A stretch of 64,000 nucleotides of DNA from Carposina sasakii (GCA_014607495.2 CP053152.1:9655899-9719898); one strand, 5' to 3'. Positions 34,648 through 46,900 are shown, counted from the first letter of the stretch. The notes: generated from the letters alone by a model not told the origin. A program made the numbers and translations.

Positions 34648-34686
34648 CGCGCAGTGCTACTACGAAATGCGTAGCACTTTCGTAGC
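34648..34686. repeat. Interleaved inverted repeats upstream of CYP18A1
   Basis: Two inverted repeats overlap: AGTGCTAC with GTAGCACT, and CTACGAAA with TTTCGTAG. Each pair shares bases with the other, so the strand can fold two mutually exclusive ways or form a pseudoknot. They lie about 150-185 bp upstream of the proposed CYP18A1 start site. They may be the end of a transposon or a binding site array. Confidence 0.5.
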
Positions 34687-34699
34687 TCCAATCTATTAG

Positions 34700-36845
34700 A
34701 AGGAAATGATAATGTTAGTTTCTTTTGGATTAGAGATTTAACAATTATATGTATAGATATTGTAACAAATAAGTAGGTAACACGTAGGTACGTAAATAAA
34801 AGATTAACTATGCGAAATGTCGCAGTACTTCCAGAAATTACTACTAATAATTCGCATCTGATGACTTTGATGAGTGACCTCATTTATTGCCGATAAAATT
34901 ATGCAGTGCCGAATTTAGTGAGGGGTAAGGGGGGAGTATCGAGGTCTTATGCACATGATAAGATTAACGAATTGCGTAAGTCCGCGAGGCAAGGTGACGG
35001 CAGGTCGACGACTCGCGCCGGAGAGCCTTGAGCGAAGTTCTACGCCGCGCGACCTCTAGGCGACATATCAATTCAACACGACATTTCACAAATTCAAACA
35101 GATTAGATTAAACATGGCGCATTTATTGATAATTTACATGTCAGGAATGCAATTTTCAAATGAATTTCCCCGACTTAAGGGTCAGTATCGATCAGTAAGA
35201 GTTCTGAAGGTAGGGAACGCGGCAGCCAGTTACCGCTTAGGTACTTGTACCTACTGCCATTTGGTACTGGTAGTATTTACTTTACTTAAAAGTAGGTAGA
35301 CACCTACCAAGGTACTTGATAAACCTCTCGTGTCTAATGGCTCCCCCATACAATGGGCGAACTCTGACGAACTCTGGCAGATTTGTCGGCATTCGTCGAC
35401 GATTGTCCAAGTTCGACGAGGTTCGACGACGTTCGCCTATTTGTCGGTTTTACATCAAAGGGATTCGACGGTTGATTCGTGGAGGCAGAGCAGTAAATTG
35501 CCTTTTCTACGCCCTGTGCGAGCGTCTATAACTGCGCTCTATTTAGTCCTGCCTGGTCTGGCCAAGTGACCATTCTTGCGCCCCCCAGAGTCTACGCCCT
35601 GTGCCTGGGCACCGGTGGCACCGCCCTATTTACGGCACTGCGTGGAGGTGCCCACACGTTCGTCGATCATTCATATAAACTAATGTACTCTGTGCCGTCG
35701 ACAAACTACTACTAGACGAACGTGTGGATGCGTGTGGATGCCTGCACGATGATGGTGTCGAATTGAGACAAACCAAGGCGAACTAACATTGCCGATTGTA
35801 TGGAAGAGCCATAATATGTCATGTAGACATGGAAGCAGTACCTACCATTTACCTGCCTACTATTCACTACAATATTTTTGCAGTAGTTTCTCTTTTAAGC
35901 TCTACCACCAAGCTCTTAGCTTCTAGATACCTAGGTAGATACCTACATCTTGTAAATTAGAACTATTCGATTGGGTATGGTGCTATTTTATTTGGTGCCA
36001 GTCCAATAAAGAATTAATCATTTTGTTGACTGAATCCCCGCTACAATAATGGGTCGAGCACATTTAATTGATTAAAATAATATATTTTTAAAGCGAGGCT
36101 CTTTATGAAAAGGCGTCGATACATTATGGGCACGATTTTTTTTCTAATACCTATCTAACACAAACTTTGATCACACGTCTGGCCTGAATAGTATTAAGCA
36201 TAGGTGATATTGAGGTCAAACACTTGCCAGCAGAAAAAAAAACAATGTACTTAATCAATTATTTTCGATGCATGTCCATTCGTTTGGAGATGTGTCGTTA
36301 TTATAATATTTATGAAATGGACAAGTGTTCGATTTTTATCTCAAGAACATCTAGCTATGGCGCGCCAGGTTTTTAAGTTTTACTTATTTGATTATCGAAA
36401 GGTTACATTTACGTTTTTATTTTTATTTTTTCTATTAGAGATAATAAATAAATATCAAGATTCTTTATAAAATGGCAAGTCGATAAAAACGACTCAATTT
36501 AGGTAGGTACGTCTAGTGCATTAATTAAGTTATTTTCAAGTTAGTACATAAACATATGAATTTTGTTATTGTGGACTCATTTCGATTTAGAATTTAAAAA
36601 AGAAAAGAAAATATGTATACTTACAACTAACGAGATGGTTCACCGTCTTCCCTCAATCGCAACTTATCGTAAGTAGATAAGTAGGTATCTGTGTAAATAC
36701 AAAGATAAATAGTTAAATATTCACTTTAAAATATTAAATCTTTACACGGAAAATATAGAAAACTCAAAGGTTTTCCCACAGCAAAAAAAATAAAGCCTAA
36801 TTTAAAAAACAGCTACCTCTGGTTCTGTGTATCTCTAGTAAGTAC
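34700..36845. other. Gene-free stretch with GACGA-rich patch and hairpin
   Basis: No supported gene. Around 35360-35440 the words TTCGTCGACG, TTCGACGAGG and TTCGACGACG recur. At 35652-35664 and 35715-35727 CCACACGTTCGTC and its reverse complement form a 13-bp stem with a 50-base loop. Confidence 0.45.
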
Positions 36846-37092
36846 CTACTAGTGGACGCCCGCGACTCCGTCCGCGTGGACTACAGAAAAAACAAAATGT
36901 CGAAATTATCCGGGATAAAAACATTTTCCCGGGATAAAAAGTGGGACCTGTCACAATATATTCCTGAAAACTGCATCGAAATCGGTTCAGCCGTTCCTGA
37001 GATTAGCGTGCACAAAACGCACAGAAAAACAGACAAAATCCAAAAATCTAAGTTGATAAAGGGTGCTGTCACAATATATTCCTGAAAACTGC
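36846..37092 (+). mobile_element. Helitron-like interspersed repeat, family A, copy 2
   Basis: The plus-strand copy begins ACTAGTGGACGCCCGCGACT, the complement of the hairpin-plus-CTAG terminus. It continues with TCCGGGATAAAAACATTTTC and GCATCGAAATCGGTTCAGCC, shared with the copies at 541, 54900 and 43706. Confidence 0.6.
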
Positions 37093-37690
37093 AGGTCTAC
37101 TGTCCCTGAAGCTGTGAAAAAATCAAATCAGCCGTTTAGCCGCAAATTTTCGACACTGCAAGAATCAAAACTACATTAGCGTGCACAAACGCGAAAACAT
37201 AATTTTAGTTACATCACATAATATATTTTTTTTAATAATTTTAACTTACTACCCATTTCCTCAAAACGCGTAGAGGTATTAAATTGAAATTCATACCAAA
37301 TATCAGGTCTATAATACCTTTAATTCCAACGCAATCAAAAGAACAGCAATTTAAGCTGCATATTTTTCGCAAGTACTCGCAAGGAATCAAAACCTAAAGG
37401 GTAAAGTCGACCTAGAATCTGAAATTTTGAAGCAACGTATGCACATATAAAGGTCTAACTTATTACATTAATATTCAAGTTTTCATATCAAATACTTAGA
37501 TCTATTGCCATGTACTTAAACGATAAAGAGATCTTTGTCTAAATTTATCTCCTCCATCTTTCCCCATTGTATGTTATGATTTCATTTTGCAATAAAAATA
37601 CCATAGTTATTACTCGTTGTCGTAATGAACAACTTTGTAAACCTTGCAGGTTTGTACGGAATCGGTCGCGAGTCCGACTCGATTTTTTGT
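37080..37690 (+). repeat. ACGGAACCCT-type repeat family, copy 1
   Basis: A segment containing CTGTCCCTGAAGCTGTGAAA, a central TTACATCACATAATATATT and an end near CCTTGCAGGTTTGTACGGAA. It matches 53305-53862 in the same order. The related copy at 44885-45325 shares the ACGGAACCC start and the GTGCGCGAG end. Non-coding and unclassified. Confidence 0.6.
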
Positions 37691-38450
37691 TTTTCATAAA
37701 GCTTGCGAGTGAATACTAGACATATTTTCTTAAGTTAAGAAATCAAATAACCGTCTCTAAAAGTTAATAAGAGATCCTAAAAGTAAACTTTCCATTATAC
37801 AACCTCAACTAGAATTTAAACAAACTAAATCCATAGTAAGCGAAAACAACGGTCTAACTTAAAGCCTCGCACTGTGACTTTTACCAGTAGGTAGCCGAGG
37901 TAGAGGCACGAGCTCGTAACCCAGTTTCCCTTCAAAGTAGTCCATCATTGCCCTTTGTACTTCAAAGAGAACTTTCGTTTCGTTTCTATGATAATACGAG
38001 TGGTTCTAATAAAAGCGGCTGGCACAGAAATTATGGGAAAAGCAAAACTCCGTATTATTTTTAGTAAAATAAGACATAGGTAACGCGGAATAGTCTAGAA
38101 CTCTAGAATCGACGGAAAAGTCTATTTGGTATTATATGTAGTCTAGTAAAGTATATAGCAAGATTGTAATGTATGTGGTACGAGTACGTTATAATTATCA
38201 TTCTGGGGATAACCCCAGAATTCGTCCGTGTTAAGTACGTAGCTACATTTAAAAGCAAATAACTTATCAGAAAAAAGGAAAATAGCTTCATACCCATATC
38301 TATTTAAAAAAATTACTTAATACTTTTCAACTTTCTCTGCACTATTTTTCTAAATAAAATTACTTATTAATCACCAGAATTAGCCGCTGATTACTTATTA
38401 ATTTTGTTAGCTACTTAGATGCTAACTGTACTTTGACCGCAATTTCACCT

Positions 38451-38576
38451 GTGGGGTAAGCACGAACCTCTCGATAGTCTGTAACGCTAGCGTCAAACTG
38501 TATGTGTCAAATCACACAGATTTTGCTAGCGAGTCGCTAGCGTTACGCCGCATATAAAGGTTCGTGCTTACCCCAC
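38451..38576. mobile_element. Small fold-back MITE (GTGGGGTAAGCACGAACCT ends)
   Basis: The perfect 19-bp terminal inverted repeats (38451-38469 and 38558-38576) enclose inner inverted words GTAACGCTAGCG / CGCTAGCGTTAC. The total is 126 bp. No target duplication is evident. Confidence 0.8.
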
Positions 38577-39522
38577 TGATGTCAAACAAGATGCTGCAGT
38601 CAACAGATGGAAGAACTCTTTTCTGGAAAGGGCTTTGTACTTAAAAGATAGAGCATGTATGAACGTCCTTTGTTTTTGAAGTATTAATGATTTTCTGAAA
38701 TTCTCATAGGAACGGGAAAAAACGGGAATTCTAAATGCGACGAAGTTGGTCGGTCTGGTGTTATATCAAAATACAAGCATATTTTAATACACTTCTTACG
38801 TTATGTTGTGGAGGGTGGGTGGAGGTCATTGGGCCACCCCCAATGACCTATGTTTAGCACCGCACTGTAATGATATTGCCATTTGCACTACGTAAGATAT
38901 AAAGACCACAGTATTACCTACCTACCTAGTATTAGCTAACACTAGATTCCTGTTTAAAAATTTATATTAAAGTTTTCAACCTTCCTTAAAAAAATATTCT
39001 AAGCTTTTTTCATGTACTGATGTTAGGTACCTACGTTCTGAGTTGAGATAGGTTTAAGGAAAAAAAAAACGCTTAAAATACGTTTTTGGTATTGGGTGGG
39101 TATGTTTATATTTTGGGTGTGCTTTTAAATCTTTAAAGCCTTTAAGTGCTTTCATTTATTTTTGCATCAGTTTTAACAATGCATAAACTATTTTCTAATT
39201 CTTATAGACTTTTAATTACACGTCTAAACCGTCGATATCAAATAAAAACTTATTCCGAAATTAATCTAACAGGAAAATATTAACTTTCAAATTATTTGCC
39301 TAGGTAGATATCTACATTAAAATGTTAACAAAATTTTATGCTTTGGAAATAGTAAATATACATGAATATTAATTTTTAAACAGTTTTCCTTATTGAATAT
39401 TTCGAGTCCACGTATCTAAAATACACTAAAGCTCCTATTAAAATATCGCACTCTGACTCCAGTAGATAAAATTAATTGCTTGTTATTATAAATAACATGC
39501 ATACGAAATAAAGAAAAAAAAT
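38577..39522. other. Gene-free stretch
   Basis: AT-rich, with no exon and no bounded repeat. The fragment GGAACGGGAAAAAACGGGAAT near 38711 resembles the CCGTTCCC repeat at 16303. Confidence 0.4.
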
Positions 39523-39949
39523 AATTTAAAAAATCCAAAAACCCGACTGCGTAAAAAAGAACCAAACTATGTACATAATAAAAAAAAACTGCAAACTGAA
39601 AAAAAAAACAAGCACTTAGATGTCCGGTGGTCTAGAATAATACTATTATGGAATGAATACTATTGAAGAAAATAAAATATTTTCTGTGGATGTAACATAA
39701 CAACTGAAAAGCCAGGATCTATTTAAATATTAGCGCGGCTGTCGGATAATGGATCCCGACTGTTCAGTTGTTATGTTAGATCATTACAAAATATTTTATT
39801 TTTTTCAATAGTAGGTATTCATTCCATAATAATATTATAGAATTGTAGACCACCGGACATCAAAGTGCTTGTTTTCATCTTTTCAGTTTTTTTATTATTA
39901 CATAGTTTGGTTCTTTTTTACGCAGTCGAGGTTTTGGATTTTTTAAATT
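39523..39949. mobile_element. Repeat block Q, fold-back copy
   Basis: Two roughly 190-bp halves are inverted copies. The left starts AATCCAAAAACCCGACTGCG with AAAAAAGAACC, and the right ends GGTTCTTTTTTACGCAGTCG with GTTTTGGATT. Both halves contain CACCGGACATC-type and TGGAATGAATACTATTGAA-type words in opposite orientation. The left-side relative is at 17944-18233. A non-coding MITE. Confidence 0.75.
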
Positions 39950-40484
39950 ATTACACGTTCATTTGTGTTTTGACTCTAGCCAAGCATAGTTTACGTAGTG
40001 AGTGTTTCACAGATTATGTGATAAATTGAAATCCAGGTAAGTCTTTTCCCTTTTATTGACACATCATTCATATTATTTTTATCAATAATATAATAGAAAT
40101 ATGATCCTAAATTTTACTAGGTACGAGTACCTATCTGTTCTTTTCTATTATTATTTAGTCAAACTTTAATACATAAAATAACTATCGATACATTAATTAT
40201 ACTACTTAGTCTAATTATATTTCCTATTATTATAATTCTAAATAACCAGCCAAAAATGGTGCTGTCATTATAATTATGAGTCTGAATAATATTATTTCTG
40301 TATTTTTTTAAAGTTAATTAGCTTATTCATAAGATTATTGTTTTTGAATATTATCATTATAAAACGTTTTATAATTAATTTGATACTTTTATTTGAGAGG
40401 AAAACCACTGAATTTGTTGACGTTATTGGAACCAAATAATATGAGAAAACGTATGTAAATGTAAATTTCTCGACAACCCGAGAA

Positions 40485-40545
40485 GACCCGAGAAATTGGC
40501 CTCGAGAATTCTCGAGACCCGAGAAATTGAAAAGCTCGAGAAATC
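40485..40545. repeat. CCCGAGAA / CTCGAG cluster
   Basis: CCCGAGAA occurs repeatedly, and CTCGAGAATTCTCGAG (40501-40516) is a perfect 16-bp palindrome. A short local repeat of unknown origin. Confidence 0.6.
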
Positions 40546-40554
40546 ATGAACCCT

Positions 40555-40983
40555 AGTACCTACCTAGCTACTAATAGGTACGCTTCAAGAAACATGCTCG
40601 GCAGCAAGAAGTTTTCATCTTGCTGCTGTCTAAAAACTTATATGTGAGAATGGTTGTTACGCAACTTTAAATCGATATAGATCCTAAACGGTCAGTCGAA
40701 TCGAAAAATATTGAAAGAAAACCAAAAATACCCCACTTGATATAGTTTGTTGACTTAATTTTTTTTTATTTTCACAATATGGCGTCCAGTAGTCATCATA
40801 TTGGATTTTCACTAACGTCATGTCTTTAGTTACACTCGCCGGATTAATAGGAATCGATTGACGTGTGAAACATAAAAATCGGCTCAGGCGTTTGGTCTGT
40901 ATTGTGCTTCAAAGGAACATACATACACAGGCTGTTAAATACATTACCACTCCTTTGCGTCGCGCAGTCGGGTAAAAAATAGA
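40555..40983 (-). repeat. Repeat block P, right copy (inverted)
   Basis: The reverse-orientation copy of 17488-17913. It runs from AGTACCTACCTAGCTACTAATA to GTCGCGCAGTCGGGTAAAAAA. Together with block Q it gives the order P-Q on the left and Q-P on the right of the two P450 genes. Confidence 0.75.
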
Positions 40984-41559
40984 AAAACATGTGTGGTAAA
41001 ACTAAAAGTACCTACAATAATTTATTTGACAAGCAAAACGTCGCGTCGTTGTAGGTACCTCGTAGCAAGCCCGTCACTAGAACCAAGTAGCAAGCCTCAA
41101 GTACTTAGTTGCAGGCTAATGCCAAATTGTCTGTCCCACAAACCTGAACAGAATGTTGGACTAGGGTTCAACGACCTACCCTTTCGACTAGTGAACTCGT
41201 TTCATATTTCGTTTTTCCTAGATGAACAACAACTTCAAATGCAATTTGAAATCCGAGATGCTTTGTTCGCCGATTCCTGGATCAGCCTGATTACTGAGTA
41301 AACATTGTAATTATAAGTACATGTTATTGTACTTAAATGTATGTAGGTACGTGCCATAAGCCGTAGACTTGGATGTACCTATGATGTGTTTTGCCGGTTA
41401 CAACTTTAACCACGTATTTAATAATTTTAATTGACTACTATTGTTACTAATTTAGTGCGAATGAAATAAATAAGTACTAAGTATTTCAAATAATAAATTA
41501 AAAGATATTAAATGTTCTCTCTATCTACATTATTTAAACTATGATGATAATAATGATGA
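40984..41559. other. Gene-free stretch
   Basis: A 102-codon open frame starting at 40993 shows no family resemblance or splice context, and I do not call it a gene. The remainder is AT-rich. Confidence 0.4.
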
Positions 41560-41672
41560 TCTCCGACCGTATTTCGGCTAAGGCGACCATTCTCTACGGA
41601 GATTGGTCAGGTACGATATTATGTGCACAATGCGCAAACACAGAATTTCCCTCACTCTCATAGTGATGGCTT
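41560..41672 (-). repeat. tRNA-derived SINE, family 1, copy 3 (fragment)
   Basis: Holds only the tail part of the family (ATTTCGGCTAAGGCGACCA, CTCTACGGAGATTGG, GCGCAAACACAG). The tRNA-like head is missing. Confidence 0.65.
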
Positions 41673-41939
41673 TGTTTTTTGACGAATTAAATATGAGGCG
41701 CCTTTTACATAGTGGGTGATGAAAGTAGAGTAAATGAAATTGTATTGTTACTAATTTAGTGCCCTACACCCTCCACAATACTAATATAAAAAAACATATA
41801 AAATATAATAATAAAAAAATGTGTTGGATTTTAGAGTTTCATAATAATTAGTGGTTTACTAATTTACTAATTTCTATAATCCTGAGGATGTCACGGTTGT
41901 TACATATGTAGATATTTATCTAGTTTTTGATTTCGAATG

Positions 41940-42090
41940 GTGCTAATGTATTGTCTTGCATGCTAGGTGCTCGGGTCTGGTTTCTCGTGGCGATTGTAGT
42001 TAGTGCAAGTGCCTGTTTTCGCAGTTATGAGTTATCAGATCCGAGGGTCAGTGGAGGGTGTAGGGCCCGGTGGTGGGCGCACCCATAGTG
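41940..42090 (-). repeat. Fragment related to the element at 12618-12978
   Basis: Shares, in reverse order, the words AGATCCGAGGGTCAG-type, GGAGGGTGTAGGGC-type and GTGGTGGGCG with 12640-12730. Non-coding. Confidence 0.5.
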
Positions 42091-42344
42091 AAAAGTAGAG
42101 TGTATCACTCGGGCGCAAAATATATTTTTGGCTCGAGCGACGTACTTTGAATCCCTCGCTACGTTCAGGATTCTACTAAAGAACTCTACTCTAGAATCCC
42201 TCACTTTGCTCTGGATTCAAAAAAGCGCCCTCGCCGTAAAAATATTATTTTGCTCCTCTATGATACCTACAATCTACTATTAAAACGGACCCGCTTCCAG
42301 CTAAATGAATATCCATTCCTTTCTAAGTTTATAGTTATACTGAT

Positions 42345-42600
42345 GATGACCTCTGACCGTATTTCGGCCAAGGCGACCAATCTCTACGGAGACTGGCCAG
42401 GTACGCAGGAGATATTATAGTGCACAAGTGTGTGCGCAAACACAGATGCACTCTCTATTCCGTTACTCTCATAGTCCGATGGGACGGAAAGCCGACACAA
42501 CCGGAGAGAGATCAGGCGCAGGACCAACGGTTTTACGTGCTTTCCGAGGCACGAGCTAAGTGTCAATTTTGCAATATTAAAATTTTTGCAATATTAAAAA
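42345..42600 (-). repeat. tRNA-derived SINE, family 1, copy 4
   Basis: A long body copy (TCTGACCGTATTTCGGCCAA through AGGCACGAGCTAAGTG) closely matching 20085-20285. The tRNA head is truncated near 42600, where a short ATATTAAAATTTTTGCA duplication occurs. Confidence 0.7.
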
Positions 42601-42704
42601 GTTGACTTCTCACGGCTGAAAATGATGATGATTATTATCCTATCCTTCTAATATTATGAATGAAAAAGTGTGTAAGGATATATGCATGTTTGTATGTATG
42701 TTTA

Positions 42705-43077
42705 TTACTCTTTCACCCAAAAACTACAGGACGGGTTTTGATGAAACTTACCAGGCATAGAGCGAAAGATAAAACCATTTAGGAGCGAATAGGTTTGCGA
42801 TGCGAATGGCCGCGTGGTGCCGGTAGAGTAGAATTCGTACCACCCCATGTCTGCCCGTGGGTATCGTACGAGGCGATTAAGGGTTTTCGGGAGGTGGGTA
42901 GCAGCGCCTCCCGTTTTGACAACATAGTCCAAAATACAAACTGCGGTCACCAAGCCGCCTACCCAGCGTGGTGACTATGGGTAAATACCCCCCATGGCAG
43001 TCTTGTGGCGTGCTGTGTGGGAGGCCTACGTCCAGCAGTGGACTGCAATAGGCTGATGATGATGATGATGAGGTTCG
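42705..43077 (+). mobile_element. 5'-truncated LINE 3' end with (GAT)n tail
   Basis: Ends with a frame reading EAYVQQWTAIG then stop, followed by a GATGATGATGATGATGA run. EAYVQQWT at the C-terminus and a trinucleotide tail are typical of lepidopteran RTE-type non-LTR elements. The remainder is not in one frame, so this is a dead truncated copy. Confidence 0.6.
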
Positions 43078-43705
43078 AGATGTCCTCTTGTTATCAATAG
43101 TGAGACAGTTCTAACATTTTTTCTGATCTGTCACCTTAGCGGACAAAGCAGGGTGACAGATCTGAATTCAACAATCAATAATCGGAAATTTGTAAAAAAA
43201 AACATTTCCTTTTACATTGAATAAGTACCAAAATTACTTATATTATTTTTGTCAAATGACAGTTACATTAATGTAGAGTATTTTTTATGTAATTTTAATT
43301 AAGGTATAGGATGCATTTACGTTTGTTTTTAATGTAAGAGACATGCTATTTTGGAATCCATTAAGATAATCTTAATTTTGCTGGCATAGCTTTATAGAGC
43401 TCTCAAACCTAAGCAAGTTTGCCATAGGCAACAAGTAAGTAGAATTAAAAGTGAAAAAAATACAAGCAATTTTCAAAAATGAAATTAGTTTTTTACCTCT
43501 CCTGAAAAGTAGGCCGTTGTCTCTTACCTTAATTCATGTTTCCGGTAGCGATATTTACTGAAAAATTTGAGCAGTTATAGAATTACATGTTGTTAAGTGT
43601 GCCTTTAACAATACAACCAAAAATATTTTTAGTTCTACCCACAACTGTTTTACACATGTTTTTACATTGATTTTCAGAGAGGCGTACCGGCAATATAATT
43701 TACTA

Positions 43706-43915
43706 GTGGACGCCCGCGACTTCGTCCGCGTGGATTGCAGAAAAAACAGAAAATCGTAATTATCCCGGGATAAAAAGTAGCCTATGTGTTAATCCAGGGT
43801 GTCAGCTAACTCCATACCAAATTTTATCAAAAGAGTAACAAATATCCATCCAGTCATTCATCCATACTTACAAACTTTCGCGTTTATAATATTAGTAGGA
43901 TTAGTAGGATAGCTT
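43706..43915 (+). mobile_element. Helitron-like interspersed repeat, family A, copy 3
   Basis: Starts ACTAGTGGACGCCCGCGACT and carries CCCGGGATAAAAAGTAGCCT and AGGATTAGTAGGAT sequences at the far end. Its terminus matches the 36846 copy. Confidence 0.6.
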
Positions 43916-44884
43916 TAGTATGACGAACTCCGTCCTCGATTTCGTCATTTGATGATCGCATTTTAGGAACTAGGAAGTAGTCTGCAGACAGTAATTTAAT
44001 AAAAAACATTTAAAATTTGGACATTGACCTAAAATCTTGTATGTATACAATATGTACCTATACCTATCTAATATACGGATACCCTCACGACCTTCCTTAT
44101 TTTAATTATTATAAATATAATGACGAACTTTGATATTACTATCGTTTCCTAGTTTAAGGTAGGGTTGCCATCTCAAAACTTTGAAAACCAGGATTTGAAG
44201 AAGAAATACCAGGACATTTGGATTTAAAGCCAGGACTATACATGTGTGAGTCCAGTGACAATACGATTGGAGAGAGTTAGTGGTGTCAATTTCAAAACAT
44301 AGGTTTTTAACACATTCAGTGCCGACGACTACGTAGTTGCGTCTTTAGGCTTTCCAGAGGTGCGCCTGACGTTTATTTGCGTCAGGGCACTAGGCGTTGA
44401 CCTGATGGTGGCACTATTAATAAATCTGAAACTGAACTCTAAAACTCAGGACGATGCTTAAAAACTATCCAGGTCAGCCCAGGACACCCCAAAAAGCAGG
44501 ATATGTCCTGGGAAAACAGGACGGTTGGCAACCCTAGTTTAAGGTATGTATTTAGTTTGTGGCCTTCATATTAACTTGTCATTAATTGGTAAGTATGAGT
44601 ATAATATACATACCTACCTATCAGGCAATTATTTTGGAATTAGGGACCGGTTACGGAAAACGACACGACGGTCGGGATTTTCATAAAATCATATAGAAAA
44701 CGATGCTAGCCAACGAATGTAACAAGTCTATGAAAATTTCGAATTTAAGATAATGATTTAAAAAAAAATAATCAGAAAATCACTAAAAACGTGTAAAACG
44801 CACCTCCGCATTCTAACGACTGTGTCGTAATTATCAGAAATTATTAAATGAATTTTATCAAATAAAAGAGTTTAAACTATAAAG
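43916..44884. other. Gene-free stretch
   Basis: No gene. A short repeated-word block (CCAGGACAT, CAGGACACCCC, AGGATATGTCCTGGG) lies at 44160-44540. Its AGGGTTGCCATCTC start and GGTTGGCAACCCTAG end form diverged inverted ends, so this may be a further MITE. Confidence 0.5.
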
Positions 44885-45325
44885 ATTTTTTAGGGATTCG
44901 TACACAAAGGGTAAAAACGGAACCCTATTACTAAGACTTAGCTGTCTGTTTATCCGTTTGTCCGTCTGACTGTCACCAGGCTGTATCTCAATAACCGCGA
45001 TAGCTAGACAGCTGAAATTTTTACAAATTATGTATTTTTGGTACCGCTATACCAATAAATACAAAAAAAAAAATTAAAGAAAATTTTAAAAATTTGCATA
45101 CAACGAACACGATTTTTTGCCCTTTTTTGCTCGATATCAATAATGGCAAGAGGTAGGCACTTGAAATATTCACAAAATATTTACCTGTATTTATACTTTA
45201 ACAGTAAATAATAAAATTTGATTAAAATAAATATTTAAGAGGGCTTTCATACAAAAAAACCTAAAAAAAGGTTACAATATGAATGGTTCCCTTCGTGCGC
45301 GAGATTGACTTGCACTCGGCCGGCT
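44885..45325 (+). repeat. ACGGAACCCT-type repeat family, copy 2
   Basis: Starts TTTAGGGATTCGTACACAAAGG and AACGGAACCCT, then GTCCGTCTGACTGTCACCAGG, and ends near CGTGCGCGAG..TGCACTCGGCCGG. Related to 37080-37690 and 53201-53862 at the ends. Non-coding. Confidence 0.6.
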
Positions 45326-45430
45326 TTTTAATACTTAAAAAATATATCCTTATTTTCTGTAATAACACCAGAAACTTGTCTAATTAATGCCACAGACTGT
45401 CATAGCGTACCGCTGCTAGTGATTTTTTTT

Positions 45431-45520
45431 CTCAGCATTTTTTTTTGGCATAAACTTACTTTATTTCATGTATAGAATACGTACCCTTCGTTAAAGGTGG
45501 CCACAAAAAAACATCCTGTA
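45431..45520 (-). mobile_element. CAGGATG-ended element, partial copy
   Basis: The terminal fragment (GGCATAAACTTACTTTATTT through ACATCCTGTA) of the family with fuller copies at 47531-47911, 50257-50669 and 62617-62970. Confidence 0.65.
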
Positions 45521-46219
45521 TAATATGCTCCCATAGATATATAAATATTATTTCATAGAACCTACTATATACTTAGGTATATTTTTAAGCCGTAAATATT
45601 TATGTTTATTGTAAACAGTTTAGTATTTGTCAATTTTAATTTGTGAACTTCTTACCTGTATTTATTTGATTGGAGTATAGTATGTTTTAAATTTTTATCA
45701 ATCGTTTTCCGAGAGCTCAGTTAACGGTGATTATATCCTCTAAAAATTATTTAAGTTTACCTAAGTTAAGTACTTAAATAATATAAATGATGCGTCCTCC
45801 TTGAATGCAATAAAATAATCAAATAACTTTGTTCAAAGAATATCAAACACATGTTAAGATTTGTCGATTTTGTTACGCATTTGTTATAAATTAGGTTATC
45901 GTTCGTGATATTATTCCTAATTTGCGTCTAATAATAATTGTTGTCACACCACTGTGTGCGTTTAGTCAAAATAATTATCTAATATTAGATAGCATGTATT
46001 TATGTAGGTATAAAGATAAAGAACTTATAGAATAAGTTATATTTCGGATCAAGCGTTATTGCTTAAGCGATAACAATAACTTTTTTTTTTTGTACCTATT
46101 TAAATGGTTAAATAGTTTTACTTCATTTATTGTAAAAGTTGTGCTAGCCTGTAATTGTGATACATAATATTATCGTGTACTCCTGTCCAACTTGTATCTT
46201 AACGAAACTGTTATGTATT

Positions 46220-46275
46220 ATGTTGGCTTTCTAATTTAATAAATAAATAAATAAAATAAATAAAATAAAATTATT
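46220..46275. repeat. AAATAAAT microsatellite
   Basis: A tandem run of AAAT/AATAAA words with slight interruptions. Confidence 0.8.
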
Positions 46276-46654
46276 ATTTTATAATTACCTACTTAAAACA
46301 AATGTTTAAATACACAAATTCTCTTAAACATTGGTTATATCAAAACCAAAGAATAACAATCGATATTTCTCAGTTATTACAAAACATAGGAGCGATATTA
46401 AAATTTCACAATCGAATTCTTCATTATATTGTCTAACTTTTAGTAGTTGCAGAAACACGATTAATAATAAATAAAACACTTTATTATACACACAAAAAAA
46501 TGGGCGAACTTAATACTTAAACTTTTTTACGATAAAAAAATGTTAAAGGTAATCTTTTAATTGAGTATTGTTTATTTTAGGTACAGACAAACTAGAACGA
46601 TTTAAACCTATTTTTTTTGGAAAATTATTAATAAAGAAAATGGAAAAAATTCTT

Positions 46655-46900
46655 CACCCGAGTGGGAATCGAACCCACGACCACCGGAAACCGTGCCAGC
46701 CGCTCTAACCACTAAGCTACCGGTCAATTACTCGGATGACGAATTTTACCTTCTCTTTTCCAAATTACATACTGGCAACGTTATTTTTCATTCCGATAGC
46801 TATACACTAGCCAAATCTCGGCAAACAAAGCTGAATCCCTCAGCACAATGTTTTAAAATAAAACGATCAACCATATCCTAACGGATTATATTAATGGAGA
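46655..46900 (-). repeat. tRNA-derived SINE, family 2, copy 1
   Basis: On the minus strand a tRNA-like unit reads TAGCTTAGTGGTTAGAGC (A-box) and GGGTTCGATTCCC (perfect B-box). It is flanked by a body with TTTGCCGAGATTTGG and the CCTCAGCACAATGTTT region. The acceptor and anticodon arms do not pair like a true tRNA, so it is a pol III-derived repeat and not a tRNA gene. Confidence 0.7.

Noticed and set aside
40993..41301. 102-codon open frame
   Set aside because: No family resemblance or context; chance length in this composition.
46655..46735. Possible tRNA gene
   Set aside because: A- and B-boxes are present, but the acceptor and anticodon stems do not pair; repeated copies elsewhere show it is a SINE head. 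The same applies at 50705, 51010 and 58810.
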